Shown: positions 45,602 to 56,957 of the stretch, one piece after another | Layout of the letters: the number at the start of each line of letters is the position of its first letter | How positions within the stretch are numbered: the stretch's first letter is position 1 | Origin: Sipunculus nudus | Lineage: Eukaryota > Annelida > Sipuncula > Golfingiida > Sipunculidae | Direction of reading: 5' to 3' | NCBI GenBank assembly: GCA_026874595.1 | Contig: CM049317.1 | Coordinates: 70,639,618-70,703,617 of the forward strand | Length of the DNA: 64,000 nt | The notes under the pieces: generated by a model | Told to the model about the DNA's origin: nothing | Database searches by the model: none | Seen by the model: only the letters and a program-made list of their open reading frames with translations | Translations under genes and position numbers: made by a program

Positions 45602-46752
45602 TAACTTAACGTGAAAACTTTACAACGGATATAACCTATAAAACCATACGATGGGTTTACGCTCGCCACTTGATTTCACTCATCAAGAAATTAGATCCCG
45701 GCCATTACAGGTGACATTTCCAGGTTCTTTTAAGGACGTGTATTAAAATACCAGACAATCATACACCTAGATCAATAGAAACTATGAGACATCAGGTTAA
45801 ATTCACAAATATAATTCAAGACAATACTTACAGAGACACCAATGTGAGTGTGTATGTTGATGTGTCAATACGACAGTTCTTCACATTAAAATTACAGGAT
45901 ATTTTACTGAGTCCATGGTTTGTATAAAAAAAAAAACCCATAAAGTCCAGTTCCTTCAGAGATCTCTGGTTACTGTTTTGTGTAGAATCTAGCGTATGGT
46001 TAGTACCATATAGATCTAGTCTTTCTGAGTTTAGCGATCTTCAACTGATCTTGCTTGTCTGCGACCCGGGTAGGTTTACGTTCACATGAATGCAATAGCG
46101 CTCTTTGTTTACGTAGAGCTTAGAGTCCTTGACCTTGCTCGTGTAGCAATGGATTCACGGCTTACGGCGGTTATGTATCTAGGTCAAGCTGAACTAGGCC
46201 GGCAGGTGACGAGCGCTCTTTCAATTTATCGCCAATACGAAGCTCTGTCGGCAGCACGGCTGAGTTCTCATGAGCTGGGTCCTTGCCTCATGTAGAAGCT
46301 TGCTTCTATGCCGTTTCTGGCGTTTCAATGTTCCTACTCCCGTGCGTGCGTGCTGCCACCTCAAGCTTCAAGACCCAACTGAACCAACGATCAGCGTCTC
46401 TTCTTGAAGTCTGACGTCACAATTGCCTGTTCACTGTGTACGGCAATCCGGTTCTCTGATTGGCTTATTTCTCAAGTGTCCCATATAAGGATATATGTGA
46501 CCTAGTTTGACTGTTAGCGTCACCATGGCGACCCACATACCAAAAATGTAATAATACACACGAAGCGTGACACGGATAAATCAGCTGATAGCCGATGGGA
46601 TTTCATACAAGAATACACAATATATATATATACGATCAAGACCTGTCAACGCTTTAGGATGACGCTTCACGTCAATATCAATAGAGAACAGACTTCGTTA
46701 AACTATGATACAAAACACCGTACATATTGTCACCTATTGTCTGGTGACATCA
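45602..46752 (-). repeat. 5' LTR of the GMR1-like element (1151 bp)
   Basis: Same length as the 3' LTR and about 99.6 percent identical by eye. It starts (minus strand) TGATGTCACCAG at 46752. No matching target duplication is evident outside the two LTRs (gggaaaaaa versus atcaactt). Confidence 0.93.
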
Positions 46753-48012
46753 ATCAACTTTATATTTCCATAACTAAACTATATATAGAGGAAAATCATA
46801 TGGAGAAAGGGTCAACTACAGGTATGAACTGGTTGAAAATTCTAATAACATAACATCAAGTTTAGCCAAGAGTCTCATAATTGTAGATTCATATATAGGC
46901 CTACATTTGTCAATATGTAATTCTACTAGTAGTATGATGACTTGGGGGGGGGGATTACAACATAGCACTATTCCACTCTAAATATTGTGGTACACGTCCA
47001 CTTGCCCCCAGACCATGTCTGTAGGGTGTAGAATGGGCACTGTCCATAAATTATTTTTCTATTATATATATTTATATTTTTATTACTAAAATTACCACAC
47101 AATATTTAACATTCGAATATTCAGTACCCCTATTTTCTATGCGAAATTCATTTTAAATCAGTACTTTGCCTCACACTGTCAAACCATTAATGAACCAGTG
47201 ACATCACTGACTTGACTTGCAGTTGGCAAACATGAATCAAATTGATTTAATGCTACTATTGCTAGTTCATTTATCACCACAATCATTTTGTCACCAACAT
47301 TTTACATGTGGTTTGCCATGGGTATAATCATGCAACAAAGTTCACTTGGTGTTGTTGTTGACTGTTGTAATTTATGTCTACCTAATAAAGCAGTGTTCAA
47401 ATAGTGACCAAATTGTTCATTATCACAATTAATTGTTAACTATAATTTTTTTTTAATCAAAGTTCTAAGACACTAAAAAAAACCTCAACATTTATAGTCT
47501 TCCCAGTTGTGTGAAAGTGATACTGAAATATGTATATTGGTTTAGGGATTTAAGTTCATAGGGTTTCCTTTTCTGATTTAACAGAACATTAACTTAAAAA
47601 AAAAATAAAATAATATCACCTACATTAACATCCCACATACAATTTTCCCTACACTAATTTATTTATTACACACATCATTATATATAAATGGAGTACTATA
47701 AATAAAAATGTATAAATCAGAAAACAAAATTTGATAAAAAAAAATGTTGACGTAATATTCATAAATTAATAATCATATATAGGCACGTGTTATACATTAC
47801 TGTTCCCACATGAGAGAATACAATCCTTCCAAGTTCAATGCATCACAAATTCACAATGGCAAGGCCAAGCCAAGGGCTGAATTCTTACTGCTACAATATA
47901 AACAAAAGTCCGATGCAGTTGTCAGGTTGTTACTCTGTAATACGTGCAGAGCCAAACTGGGTCCACAGTCAACACTGTTGCAAGCGCCTGTTCCACTGAG
48001 CTGCTGAGTGGG
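46753..48012. other. Right flank of the retrotransposon within the 8.4-kb insert
   Basis: Mostly AT-rich. Near the end (47810-48007) a plus-strand frame reads REYNPSKFNASQIHNGKAKP, then KSDAVVRLLLCNTCRAKLG and a stop. It could be an exon of unknown type, but nothing else supports it. A G8-9 run lies at 46945-46953. Confidence 0.35.
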
Positions 48013-48702
48013 CTGAATGTACCCCGTGTCTTGTGTTTGTTTGATTTCATGAATTTTTCCCATGGGCGATGGGTCTTATTAAACGGGATACCCGGAGACA
48101 GTAACGAAAACGTTCGGATACAGGCCACTTCTCAGAACCCCCCCCCCCCCCACACACACACACACAAACCCCACCCGTCCGGTTCAAACTTACGCTTGAA
48201 TGACCGGCTATATGTGGAAAGTAATCGGTTGTCATTAACTGAACAAATGAGAAACTCTCGTAACAGAAACGCGAGGATAAAGTGTGATAGCTAATGACAC
48301 TCACGATTGAAGATAAAGCGTTCTGGCACTTCTGCATTTTTGCTTATAAATCCTGGTGACGTTGAGCTGGCTGTGCACTGTGCGGCCTCCCACACGCCTT
48401 GGTCCACCAGAAACATTTCGAAAGTTCAGTCTTCGGGATTAAAATAAGCCTGGCCCCTCTCTAACCTTTCAGAGTATCACTGGTCACCGTTGTACGTTCC
48501 CCATGAACTACAAAGAACCATAGTTCGTGGAAGCAAAAGCCGCACAAAATAAGGTACTGTCATATCCACGTGCGCACGGTCCCACACACGAGGTTGGTTT
48601 GTGGGACAATATGGCGGACACTCGACACGTGGCGATCACGTCATAAATGTCGTAATCTGATTGGCCAATTGGTTACGCATGATTGACACGTCGGAAAGGT
48701 CC

Positions 48703-49470
48703 ATTCCCTTCCTTTGTTCCATATAAATTTATATAGTTTTTTTCAACTTGTTTTATGACATTTTGGAAGGGCTTTGGGTTACGGACATTAAATAAAAAAA
48801 AAACAGTGATAATATAAAAAAATTTATAACTGTTATTTTCCCCAAAAGTGTCAGGTTTCTTTGAGACCATATTGTTATTATATTTTTTTTTTTATTTTGA
48901 CTACCTTGGGCAGAAAATTTATATTGACAATGTTTTCTAAAGAAGGATTTATTAACACTCCAAGTAAGTTAATCGGTCCATCAGTCCATGTAAGACTAAG
49001 TTTTTTTCACCTAATCTCTGCCCCTTCTCCCTTAATCATTGACATAACTGAAGTTTTTTTTCTTTATTTATGTTTAAACCAGATATAACTCGAAATTCTT
49101 CAAAAATACCCAATGCCTTTTCAATGCTTTGCGTATCTTTAACATATAAAGTCGTGTCGTCGGCATACTGGCTTTTTTAAAGTTACAGTCTTCGAATCCT
49201 ATACCTTTTATTTCATCAACATTTCTTATTGCTCTAGCTTATAATTCAATGATTAAAAAAAAACATATAGATAAGGTAAGAAAAGACATCCTTGTCGTAC
49301 TCCTCTAGTAATATTAAAAAGGTAGTACTGTACCCATTATTTATTACACAATTTTGGATATCTTTGTATAATACTTTAACCATTGATATAGCTCTTGTAG
49401 TTTGACACGTCCACAGGTATACGCCGGGGGACAGGTTGATCATAGGCCAGTATCCTGAACACACACACAC
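48703..49470 (-). mobile_element. L1-like LINE, right part of the split copy (RT region)
   Basis: Continues the copy at 37263-37639. Contains the RT segment with QYADDTTLYV (YADD codons at 49156-49167) and the frame-broken NFKKAS just before it, plus SGLNINKE. Inactive. Confidence 0.8.
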
Positions 49471-50560
49471 ACACTCCTAGTATATCTCGTGAATGATCGT
49501 TGTGCGATAGACCTATGTTGAACTTATGTCGAATGTATCAAACATTTATATAAACCTATAGAAAATGTCCCTTCAGGGCACACTTGGCATTGTTCCCATT
49601 ATCTCAGAACCAAAACGTTCATTTCTGAGGCGATGTCTACCACCATCATTTATAGTATAGATAGTGAAATGATATATGTCCTGTCTTTTATGTCTTTTCA
49701 ATAACCAGCCATACTGGTTTAAGTGAAATGATACATTCTTAATCAACCTTTTAATCCAAACTGTTTTCAGCAATATATTCTGTGTATACAAATGTATCAT
49801 ATTGAGACCCCCTTCATTGATGGGAGCAATAAGCACGTTTCTTTTAATCAATTCCCTTCCTTTGTTCTATATAAATTTATATAGTTTTTTTTTTCAACTT
49901 GTTTTATGACATTTTGGAAGGGCTTTTGAGTACGGACATTAAATTAACTGTGATAATATCAAAATTTTTATCACTCTTATTTTCCCCAAAAGTGTCAGGT
50001 TTCTTTGAGACCATATTGTTATTATATTTTTTTATTTTGACTACCTTTGGCAGAAAATTTATATTGACAATGGTTTCTAAAGAAGGATTTATTAACACTC
50101 CAAGTAAGTTAATCGGTCCATAGACCTATGTAGAACTTATGTTGAATGTATCAAACATTTATAGAAACCTATAAAAAATTTCCCTTCGGGGCACACTTGG
50201 CATTGTTCCCATTATCTCAGAACCAAAACGTTCATTTCTGAGGCGATGTCTACCACCATCATTTAAAGTATAGATAGTGAAATGATATATGTCCTGTCTT
50301 TTATGTCTTTTCACTAACCACCCATAATGTTTTTTTTTTGTGAAATGATACATTCTGTCTTGCATGTCCACTCGGATGAATGGACATGCATGGACACAGA
50401 TTAACATTAAGATAATTGCCCAGTCAAATAAAACACTCCAATATAGCCTTATTTTGGATTGTTTTTGAAACCTGTTCATACTGAGAAACATATTTGTCCA
50501 AATTGACGTAATTCCGGATGCCCTAAGTAACTGCCATGATTCGATGTTGAAAAACAACAT
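49471..50560 (-). mobile_element. Two further truncated L1-like LINE pieces in tandem
   Basis: 49500-50121 holds the thumb (IKRNVLIAPINEGGLNMIHL ... RHKRQDIYHFTIYTINDGGR) and part of the RT-thumb linker. 50150-50560 holds another thumb (RHKRQDIYHFTIYTLNDGGR) with a different upstream part (FFNIESWQLLRASG, IRLYWSVLFDWAIILML). The head-to-tail arrangement of incomplete copies suggests unequal recombination, not separate insertions. Confidence 0.75.
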
Positions 50561-51438
50561 TGATGTAAATAAATTTATATAATTATTAGAGTATTAATAT
50601 ATATAGATTCTCATCCTTTCATTCAAAACAAGCTAAGCCAATTTCCCTAAACATATCGCTTTGGAAAGTATTGTATCGATTGAATTGTCATTTTATTTTG
50701 TAAATTAAGAATAACTACATTATCGAGCACAGCTGATTTTAGAGATTAGTAATTGAATTAGTAAATGGTTCTTGTTATCCATAATTTGGAAATAAGATCC
50801 ATGATCTATTCAGTGGAAGATTTTTTTTGTGATAGCATGAATAAAACCTTATCTCCTTGTAAAATGAACATGAAATATTTACCCGTCAATCTCTGTCAAA
50901 GAACAATGCACGAAGCTTATATAAAAGAGGAGAAATGTTGGCAAGTATTTAAGCAATACACGACATTATGAAGGAGAATAAAGCTATAAATGTTCGAGCT
51001 TTTATAATCTAATTCCTCTTTGTCGCAGAAAGCACAATTTCTGACTCATAGGGTTCGTTGTTAATACATATTTTTTTCAAACGAGTTTTGGTCTAATTCT
51101 TTTTGTTGAAATTGATCATGATTTGATATTCTTAGATCGTGTCCATTAAATTTTAAAAGTTAACCAGATAAGGTAAATTAGTAATGCATTCGCCATCCCT
51201 TCGTGCAAGGGATGCTTTAGTTGTGAATTCCTGATAAATGGAAAAAATAGGGTAAAAAAGACACATTTATGTAAATAATACGTGCATGAAATTTAAAAAA
51301 AAAAAAGAGTAGTAACCCTCTGCAGTTTTTTTTTGTCAAGATACGTACATTGAATATTACAAAAAGGTGCATTCAAGACCCTGTTGTTTTTTGTCAATGT
51401 GAACATCAGTCATTGTCCCGTGGGCGGTTTTTAAAATC

Positions 51439-51484
<46 letters not shown>

Positions 51485-51571
51485 TTGTATATAATCATCA
51501 TTTGTTGCAAAAACTGATGGCAGTCGGCTCGATGGGTGACCAGAGCATTTCTATGTTGTAGTGAAAGAAGT
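50561..51571. other. AT-rich spacer within block B
   Basis: No gene supported. A 68-codon frame at 50765 is preserved in the copy at 55244, but as the DNA is about 97 percent identical this carries no weight. A hairpin-like ccatcccttcgtgcaagggatg lies at 51192-51213. The (AT)n tract at 51442-51480 is long here and short (about 12 bp) in copy 2. Confidence 0.45.
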
Positions 51572-51665
51572 AAACTAGGTCTTCTCCAGGCATTTCCAAC
51601 TGTTTCTGCCATGCGCTCTAGTACAAAACGCATTAGTCATGAAATGCCTGGAGAAGACCTAGTTT
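51572..51665. repeat. Long inverted repeat, copy 1 (one arm shortened)
   Basis: The left arm is aaactaggtcttctccaggc plus atttc; the right arm (51633-51665) is its complement extended by 8 bases. The missing 8 bases of the left arm are present in copy 2. Confidence 0.9.
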
Positions 51666-51979
51666 AGTTCATTCTATACACATTCTACACACACATACAC
51701 ACACACACACATATATATATATATATTTATATATGTGTATCGCAAAACAAAACAATTCAAAATATCCACATTAAAAAAAAAACATTCAATACATACAGAC
51801 GCTACATTTGTGATAACAATTATAAGCGTTTTATAAGCCAAGAGCTGTTATGCTCTCGATGTGGTTCGTACATGTTGGTGTGCCACATTCATGGTGTGCC
51901 TTTGGTCTCTTTTTAAATATTCACATATAAATGGTATGTAGTTTGATCCAATTATCATACAAATGACTATGATATCTAT

Positions 51980-52533
51980 ATTTTCCTTGCTTTTAATTAA
52001 CTGTATGGTATTCACCATAAATTCACTCTATCGTTATGATGATGAAAATATGTAATGTAAAAATCAGATATAACCATATGTATTACCATGCATGATGCTT
52101 GTCCTTCAATTTTATTGTTATAAAATTGAAATATCTGGTTGTAGGCCAATACATGCAGCTGAAACAAGCAAAACCAAATCCAGAAAGGAAAGGATGTATG
52201 AATCTGAACTTGCCCCATGCCTCTCCTGTCACAGTACCCAGCATTCGAACGAGGATTACTGTGACATACAGCCAGAAGACCTGCAACATAAATGCCAATT
52301 TCTAATGATATTTAAATAATACTCAAGACCAAACATATGTGATATTTTTATTTTGAAAACACCAGTGATACAATGTCATATCAATGTTGATGTATACGTG
52401 TATTGGCGTACACAGACTTATGAAAGGAGAATAAAAATTATGAGTCTCGTTTTTCCCTGTGTATGAACTGCTGTTTCAGAATAAGTTACTGTGTTTGTTG
52501 TAAGTCTTTCTCTTCAATAAACTTTTGAATCTG
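51980..52533 (+). repeat. Duplicated block A, copy 2
   Basis: Copy of 39048-39601, including the candidate terminal exon (52146-52303) and AATAAA. It joins block B without the 8.4-kb insert. Confidence 0.9.
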
Positions 52534-53195
52534 AATGTACCCCGTGTCTTGTGTTTGTTTGATATCATGAATTTTTCACATGGGCGATGGGTCTTATTAA
52601 ACGGGGTACCCGGAGACAGTAACGAAAACGTTCGGATACAGGCCACTTCTCAGAACCCCCCCCCCCCCCCACACACACACACAAACCCCACCCGTCCGGT
52701 TCAAACTTACGGTTGAATGACCGGCTATATGTGGAAAGTAATCGGTTGTCAGTAACTGAACAAATGAGAAACTCTCGTAACAGAAACGCGAGGATAAAGT
52801 GTGATAGCTAATGACACTCACCGTTGAAGATAAAGCGTTCTGGCACTTCTGCATATTTGCTTATAAATCCTGGTGACGTTGAGCTGGCTGTGCACTGTGC
52901 GGCCTCCCACACGCCTTGGTCCACCAGAAACATTTTGACAGTTCAGTCTCGCTAACCTTCCAGAGTATCACTGGTCACCGTTGTACGTTCCCCATGAACT
53001 ACAAAGAACCATAGTTCGTGGAAGCAAAAGCCGCACAAAACAAGGTACTGTCATATCCACGTGCGCACGGTCCCACAAACGAGGTTGGTTTGTGGGACAA
53101 TATGGCGGACACTCGACACGTGGCGATCACGTCATAAATGTCGTAATCTGATTGGCCAATTGGTTACGCATGATTGACACGTCGGAAAGGTCCAT

Positions 53196-54990
53196 TCCCT
53201 TCCTTTGTTCCATATAAATTTATATAGTTTTTTTTCAACTTGTTTTATGACATTTTGGAAGGGCTTTGGGTTACGTACATTAAATAAAAACAGTGATAAT
53301 TTAAAAAATTTTATAACTGTTATTTTCCCAAAAAGTGTTTGGTTTCTTTGAGACCATATTGTTATTATATTTTTTTTTATTTTGACTACCTTGGGCAGAA
53401 AATTTATATTGACAATGTTTTCTAAAGAAGGATTTATTAACACTCCAAGTAAGCAAATCGGTCCATCCGTCCATGTAAGAATAAGTTTTTTCCCCTCATC
53501 TCTGCCCCTTCTCCCTTAATCATTGACATAACTGAAGTTTTTTTCTTTATTTATGTTTAAACCAGATATAACTCGAAATTCTTCAAAAATACCCAATGCC
53601 TTTTCAATGCTTTGCGTATCTTTAACATATAAAGTCGTGTCGTCGGCATACTGGCTTTTTTAAAGTTACAGTCTTCGAATCCTATACCTTTTATTTCATC
53701 AACATTTCTTATTGCTCTAGCTAATAATTCAATGATTAAAAAAAAAAATATAGATAAGGTAAGAAAAGACATCCTTGTCGTATTCCTCTAGTAATATTAA
53801 AAAAGGTAGAACTGTACCCATTATTTATTACACAATTTTGGATATCTTTGTATTATACTTTAACCATTGATATAGCTCTTGTAGTTTGACAAGTCCACAG
53901 GTATACGCCGGGGGACAGGTTGATCATAGGCCAGTATCCTGAACACACACACACTCCTAGTATATCTCCTGAATGATCGTTGTGCGATAGACCTACGTTG
54001 AACTTATGTCGAATGTATCAAACATTGATATAAACCTATAGAAAATGTCCCTTCAGGGCACACTTGGCATTGTTCCCATTATATCAGAACCAAAACGTTC
54101 ATTTCTGAGACGATGTCTACCACCATCATTTATAGTATAGATAGTGAAATGATATATGTCCTGTCTTTTTATGTCTTTTCAATAACCAGCCATACTGGTT
54201 TTAGTGAAATGATACATTCTTAATCAACCTTTTAATCCAAACTATTTTCAGCAATATATTCTGTGTATCCAAATGTATCATATTGAGACCCCCTTCATTG
54301 ATGGGAGCAATAAGCACGTTTCTTTTAATCAATAGCCTTCCTTTGTTCCATAAAAATTTATATAGTTTTTTTTCTCAACTTGTTTTATGACATTTTGGAA
54401 GGGCTTTTGAGTACGGACATTAAATTAACTGTGATAATATAAAACTTTTTATCACTGTTATTTTCCCCAAAAGTGTCAGGTTTCTTTGAGACCATATTGT
54501 TATTATATTTTTTTATTTTGACTACCTTTGGCAGAAAATTTATATTGACAATGGTTTCTTAAGAAAGATTTATTAACACTCCAAGTAAGTTAATCGGTCC
54601 ATAGACCTATGTAGAACTTATGTCGAATGTATCAAACATTTATAGAAACCTATAAAAAATGTCCCTTCGGGGCACACTTGGCATTGTTCCCATTATCTCA
54701 GAACCAAAACGTTCATTTCTGAGGCGATGTCTACCACCATCAATTAAAGTATAGATAGTGAAATGATATATGTCCTGTCTTTTATGTCTTTTCACTAACC
54801 ACCGATAATGTTTTTTTTGTGAAATGATGCATTCTGTCTTGCATGTCCACTCGGATGAATGGACATGCATGGACATAGAATAACATTAAGATAATTGCCC
54901 AGTCAAATAAAACACTCCAATATAGCCTTATTTTGGATTGTTTTTGAAACCTGTTCATACTGAGAAACATATTTGTCTAAACTGACGTTA
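53196..54990 (-). mobile_element. L1-like LINE pieces, copy 2 set
   Basis: RT part 53196-53960 with YADD at 53639-53650; thumb pieces at about 53980-54340 and 54605-54990. Same order and same frame-breaking changes as 48703-50560, as expected for a duplicate. Confidence 0.8.
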
Positions 54991-56019
54991 TTCCGGATGC
55001 CCTAAGTAACTGCCATGATTCGATGTTGAAAAACAACATTGATGTAAATAAATTTATATAATTATTAGAGTATTAATATATATAGATTCTCATCCTTTCA
55101 TTCTAAACAAGCTAAGCCAATTTCCCTAAACATATCGCTTTGGAAAGTATTGTATCGATTGAATTGTCATTTTATTTTGTAAATTAAAAATAACTACATT
55201 ATCGAGCACAGCTGATTTTAGAGATTAGTAATTGAATAAGTAAATGGTTCTTGTTATCCATAATTTGGAAATAAGACCCATAATCTATTCAGTGGAAGAT
55301 TTTTTTTGTGATAGCATGAATAAAACCTTATTTCCTTGTAAAATGAACATGAAATATTTACCCGTCAATCTCTGTCAAAGAACAATGCACGAAGCTTATA
55401 TAAAAGAGGAGAAATGTTGGCAAGTATTTTACGCAATACACGACATTATGAAGGAGAATAAAGCTATAAATGTTCGAGCTTTTATAATCTAATTCCTCTT
55501 TGTCGCAGGAAGCATAATTTCTGACTCATAGGGTTCGTTGTTAATACATATTTTTTTCAAACGAGTTTTGGTCTTATTCTTTTTCTTGAAACTGATCATG
55601 ATTTGATATTCTTAGATCGTGTCCATTAAATTTTAAAAGTTAACAAGACAAGGTAAATTAGTAATGCATTCGCCATCCCTTCGTGCAAGGGATGCTTTAG
55701 TTGCGAATTCCTGATAAATGGAAATTAGGGTAAAAAAGACACATTTATGTAGATAATACGTGCATGAAATTTAGAAAAAAAACGAGTAGTAACCCTCTAC
55801 AGTTTTTTTTGTCAAGATACGTACATGGAATATTACACAAAGGTGCATTCAAGACCCTGTTGTTTTCTGTCAATGTGACCATCAGTCATTGGCCCGTGGG
55901 CGGTTTTTAAAATCATATATATATATAAACAGTTGTATATAATCATCATTTGTTGCAAAAACTGATGGCAGTCGGCTCGATGGGTGACCAGAGCATTTCT
56001 ATGTTGTAGTGAAGGAAGT

Positions 56020-56118
56020 AAACTAGGTCTTCTCCAGGCATTTCATGACTAACTGTTTCTGCCATACGCTCTAGTACAAAACGCATTAGTCATGAAATGC
56101 CTGGAGAAGACCTAGTTT
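56020..56118. repeat. Perfect 33-bp inverted repeat, copy 2
   Basis: Arms 56020-56052 and 56086-56118 are perfect reverse complements (starting aaactaggtcttctccaggc), separated by a 33-base loop. Could be a hairpin MITE-like structure or a transcript hairpin. It sits just before an (AC)n/(AT)n tract. Confidence 0.93.
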
Positions 56119-56139
56119 AGTTCATTCTATACACATTCT

Positions 56140-56161
56140 ACACACACATACACACACACAA

Positions 56162-56225
<64 letters not shown>
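56140..56225. repeat. (AC)n(AT)n compound microsatellite
   Basis: AC dinucleotides with interruptions, then about 23 AT units. Shorter counterparts are at 51690-51728 in copy 1. Confidence 0.95.
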
Positions 56226-56229
<4 letters not shown>

Positions 56230-56957
56230 TATCCATTTAGCACGGAGGAAGTTTACAACGCTGACACGATTAGGTAACTAATTTGATTCAAGAAGCAAAT
56301 GGTGTAATAATTAACCAAGTAAATTGGATTTGTATTTAAAACCTAGGGCCAAGTCATTAACCAGATAACATGGTATTAAAATGTAACATATACAGATGTT
56401 ATATATAGATAACATATGGTAATTACAAATAAGCCTTCAGAAGCATCTTTTAATCCAATTGTCAATGCAAGCCTTTTAGCCCTGCAATCTTGACTATTTA
56501 ACCAACTAAGAAGTAACATGTTCTAACTGTGTACCTTCAATAGCGTATTTATATAGAAGAAATAACAAGATTTCTAAAATGTAACCACGACTTTCAGAAA
56601 CATTCTGTATCAGTTATAATATCAATTATGACTTCAAACAAATTTCAATGACTCTGACAAAAGCCTTCTCTCTTTGTTTATCATTAACTAAGTATTTATA
56701 GAGATTTTGTGTATCGCAACACAAAACAATTCAAAATATCCACATTAAAAAAAAACATTCAATAAATACAGACGCTACATTTGTGATAACAATTATAAGC
56801 GTTTTATAAGCCAAGAGCTGTAATGCTCTCGATGTGGTTCGCACATGTTGGTGTGCCACATTCATGGTGTGCCTTTGGTCTCTTTTAAAATATTCACATA
56901 TAAATGGTATGTGGTTTGAACTAATGATCTTACAAATGACTATGATATTTATATATT

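Larger units (their letters stand above)
39602..48012. mobile_element. 8.4-kb insert inside the transposon, absent from the paralogous copy
   Basis: Flanked on both sides by CTG (39599-39601 and 48013-48015). In the paralogue at 52527-52545 the sequence runs straight through (gaatctgaatgtacccc). The insert includes the GMR1-like retrotransposon plus about 0.3 kb on its left and 1.26 kb on its right, so it is more than one LTR element. A deletion in the other copy is the alternative explanation. Confidence 0.6.
37640..48702. mobile_element. DNA transposon with 12-bp TIRs inserted in a LINE; possible ISL2EU type
   Basis: The left end reads GGACCTTTCCGATTG and the right end, reverse-complemented, GGACCTTTCCGACGTG: a 12-bp perfect inverted repeat. 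Comparison with the uninterrupted LINE shows AT present on both sides, a 2-bp AT target duplication. Both ends are GC-rich; the right end has CAATATGGCGGAC and attggccaat, promoter-like words. Removing an 8.4-kb insert (39602-48012) leaves about 2.65 kb. An AT duplication is described for ISL2EU elements, which also carry a YqaJ nuclease gene, and a YqaJ-like peptide remnant is present at 38513-38672. The superfamily call is inference. A second right end is at 53193. Confidence 0.6.
48013..51980. repeat. Segmental duplication block B, copy 1
   Basis: Paralogous to 52531-56957, about 95-97 percent identical by eye over the aligned parts. It contains the transposon right end, the L1-like fragments, an AT-rich spacer, a long inverted repeat and microsatellites. 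The junction with block A (51980) is where copy 2 starts, giving the order B-A-B in tandem. Confidence 0.88.
52531..56957. repeat. Segmental duplication block B, copy 2
   Basis: Copy of 48013-51980 with the transposon right end at 53193, L1-like fragments at 53196-54990, and a 480-bp additional segment at 56226-56706 next to the AT microsatellite that copy 1 lacks. Confidence 0.88.

Noticed and set aside
48047-48337. Gly/Val/Cys-rich minus frame (CVCVCVCGGGGG)
   Set aside because: Produced by reading through a C-run and an AC microsatellite; no gene support.
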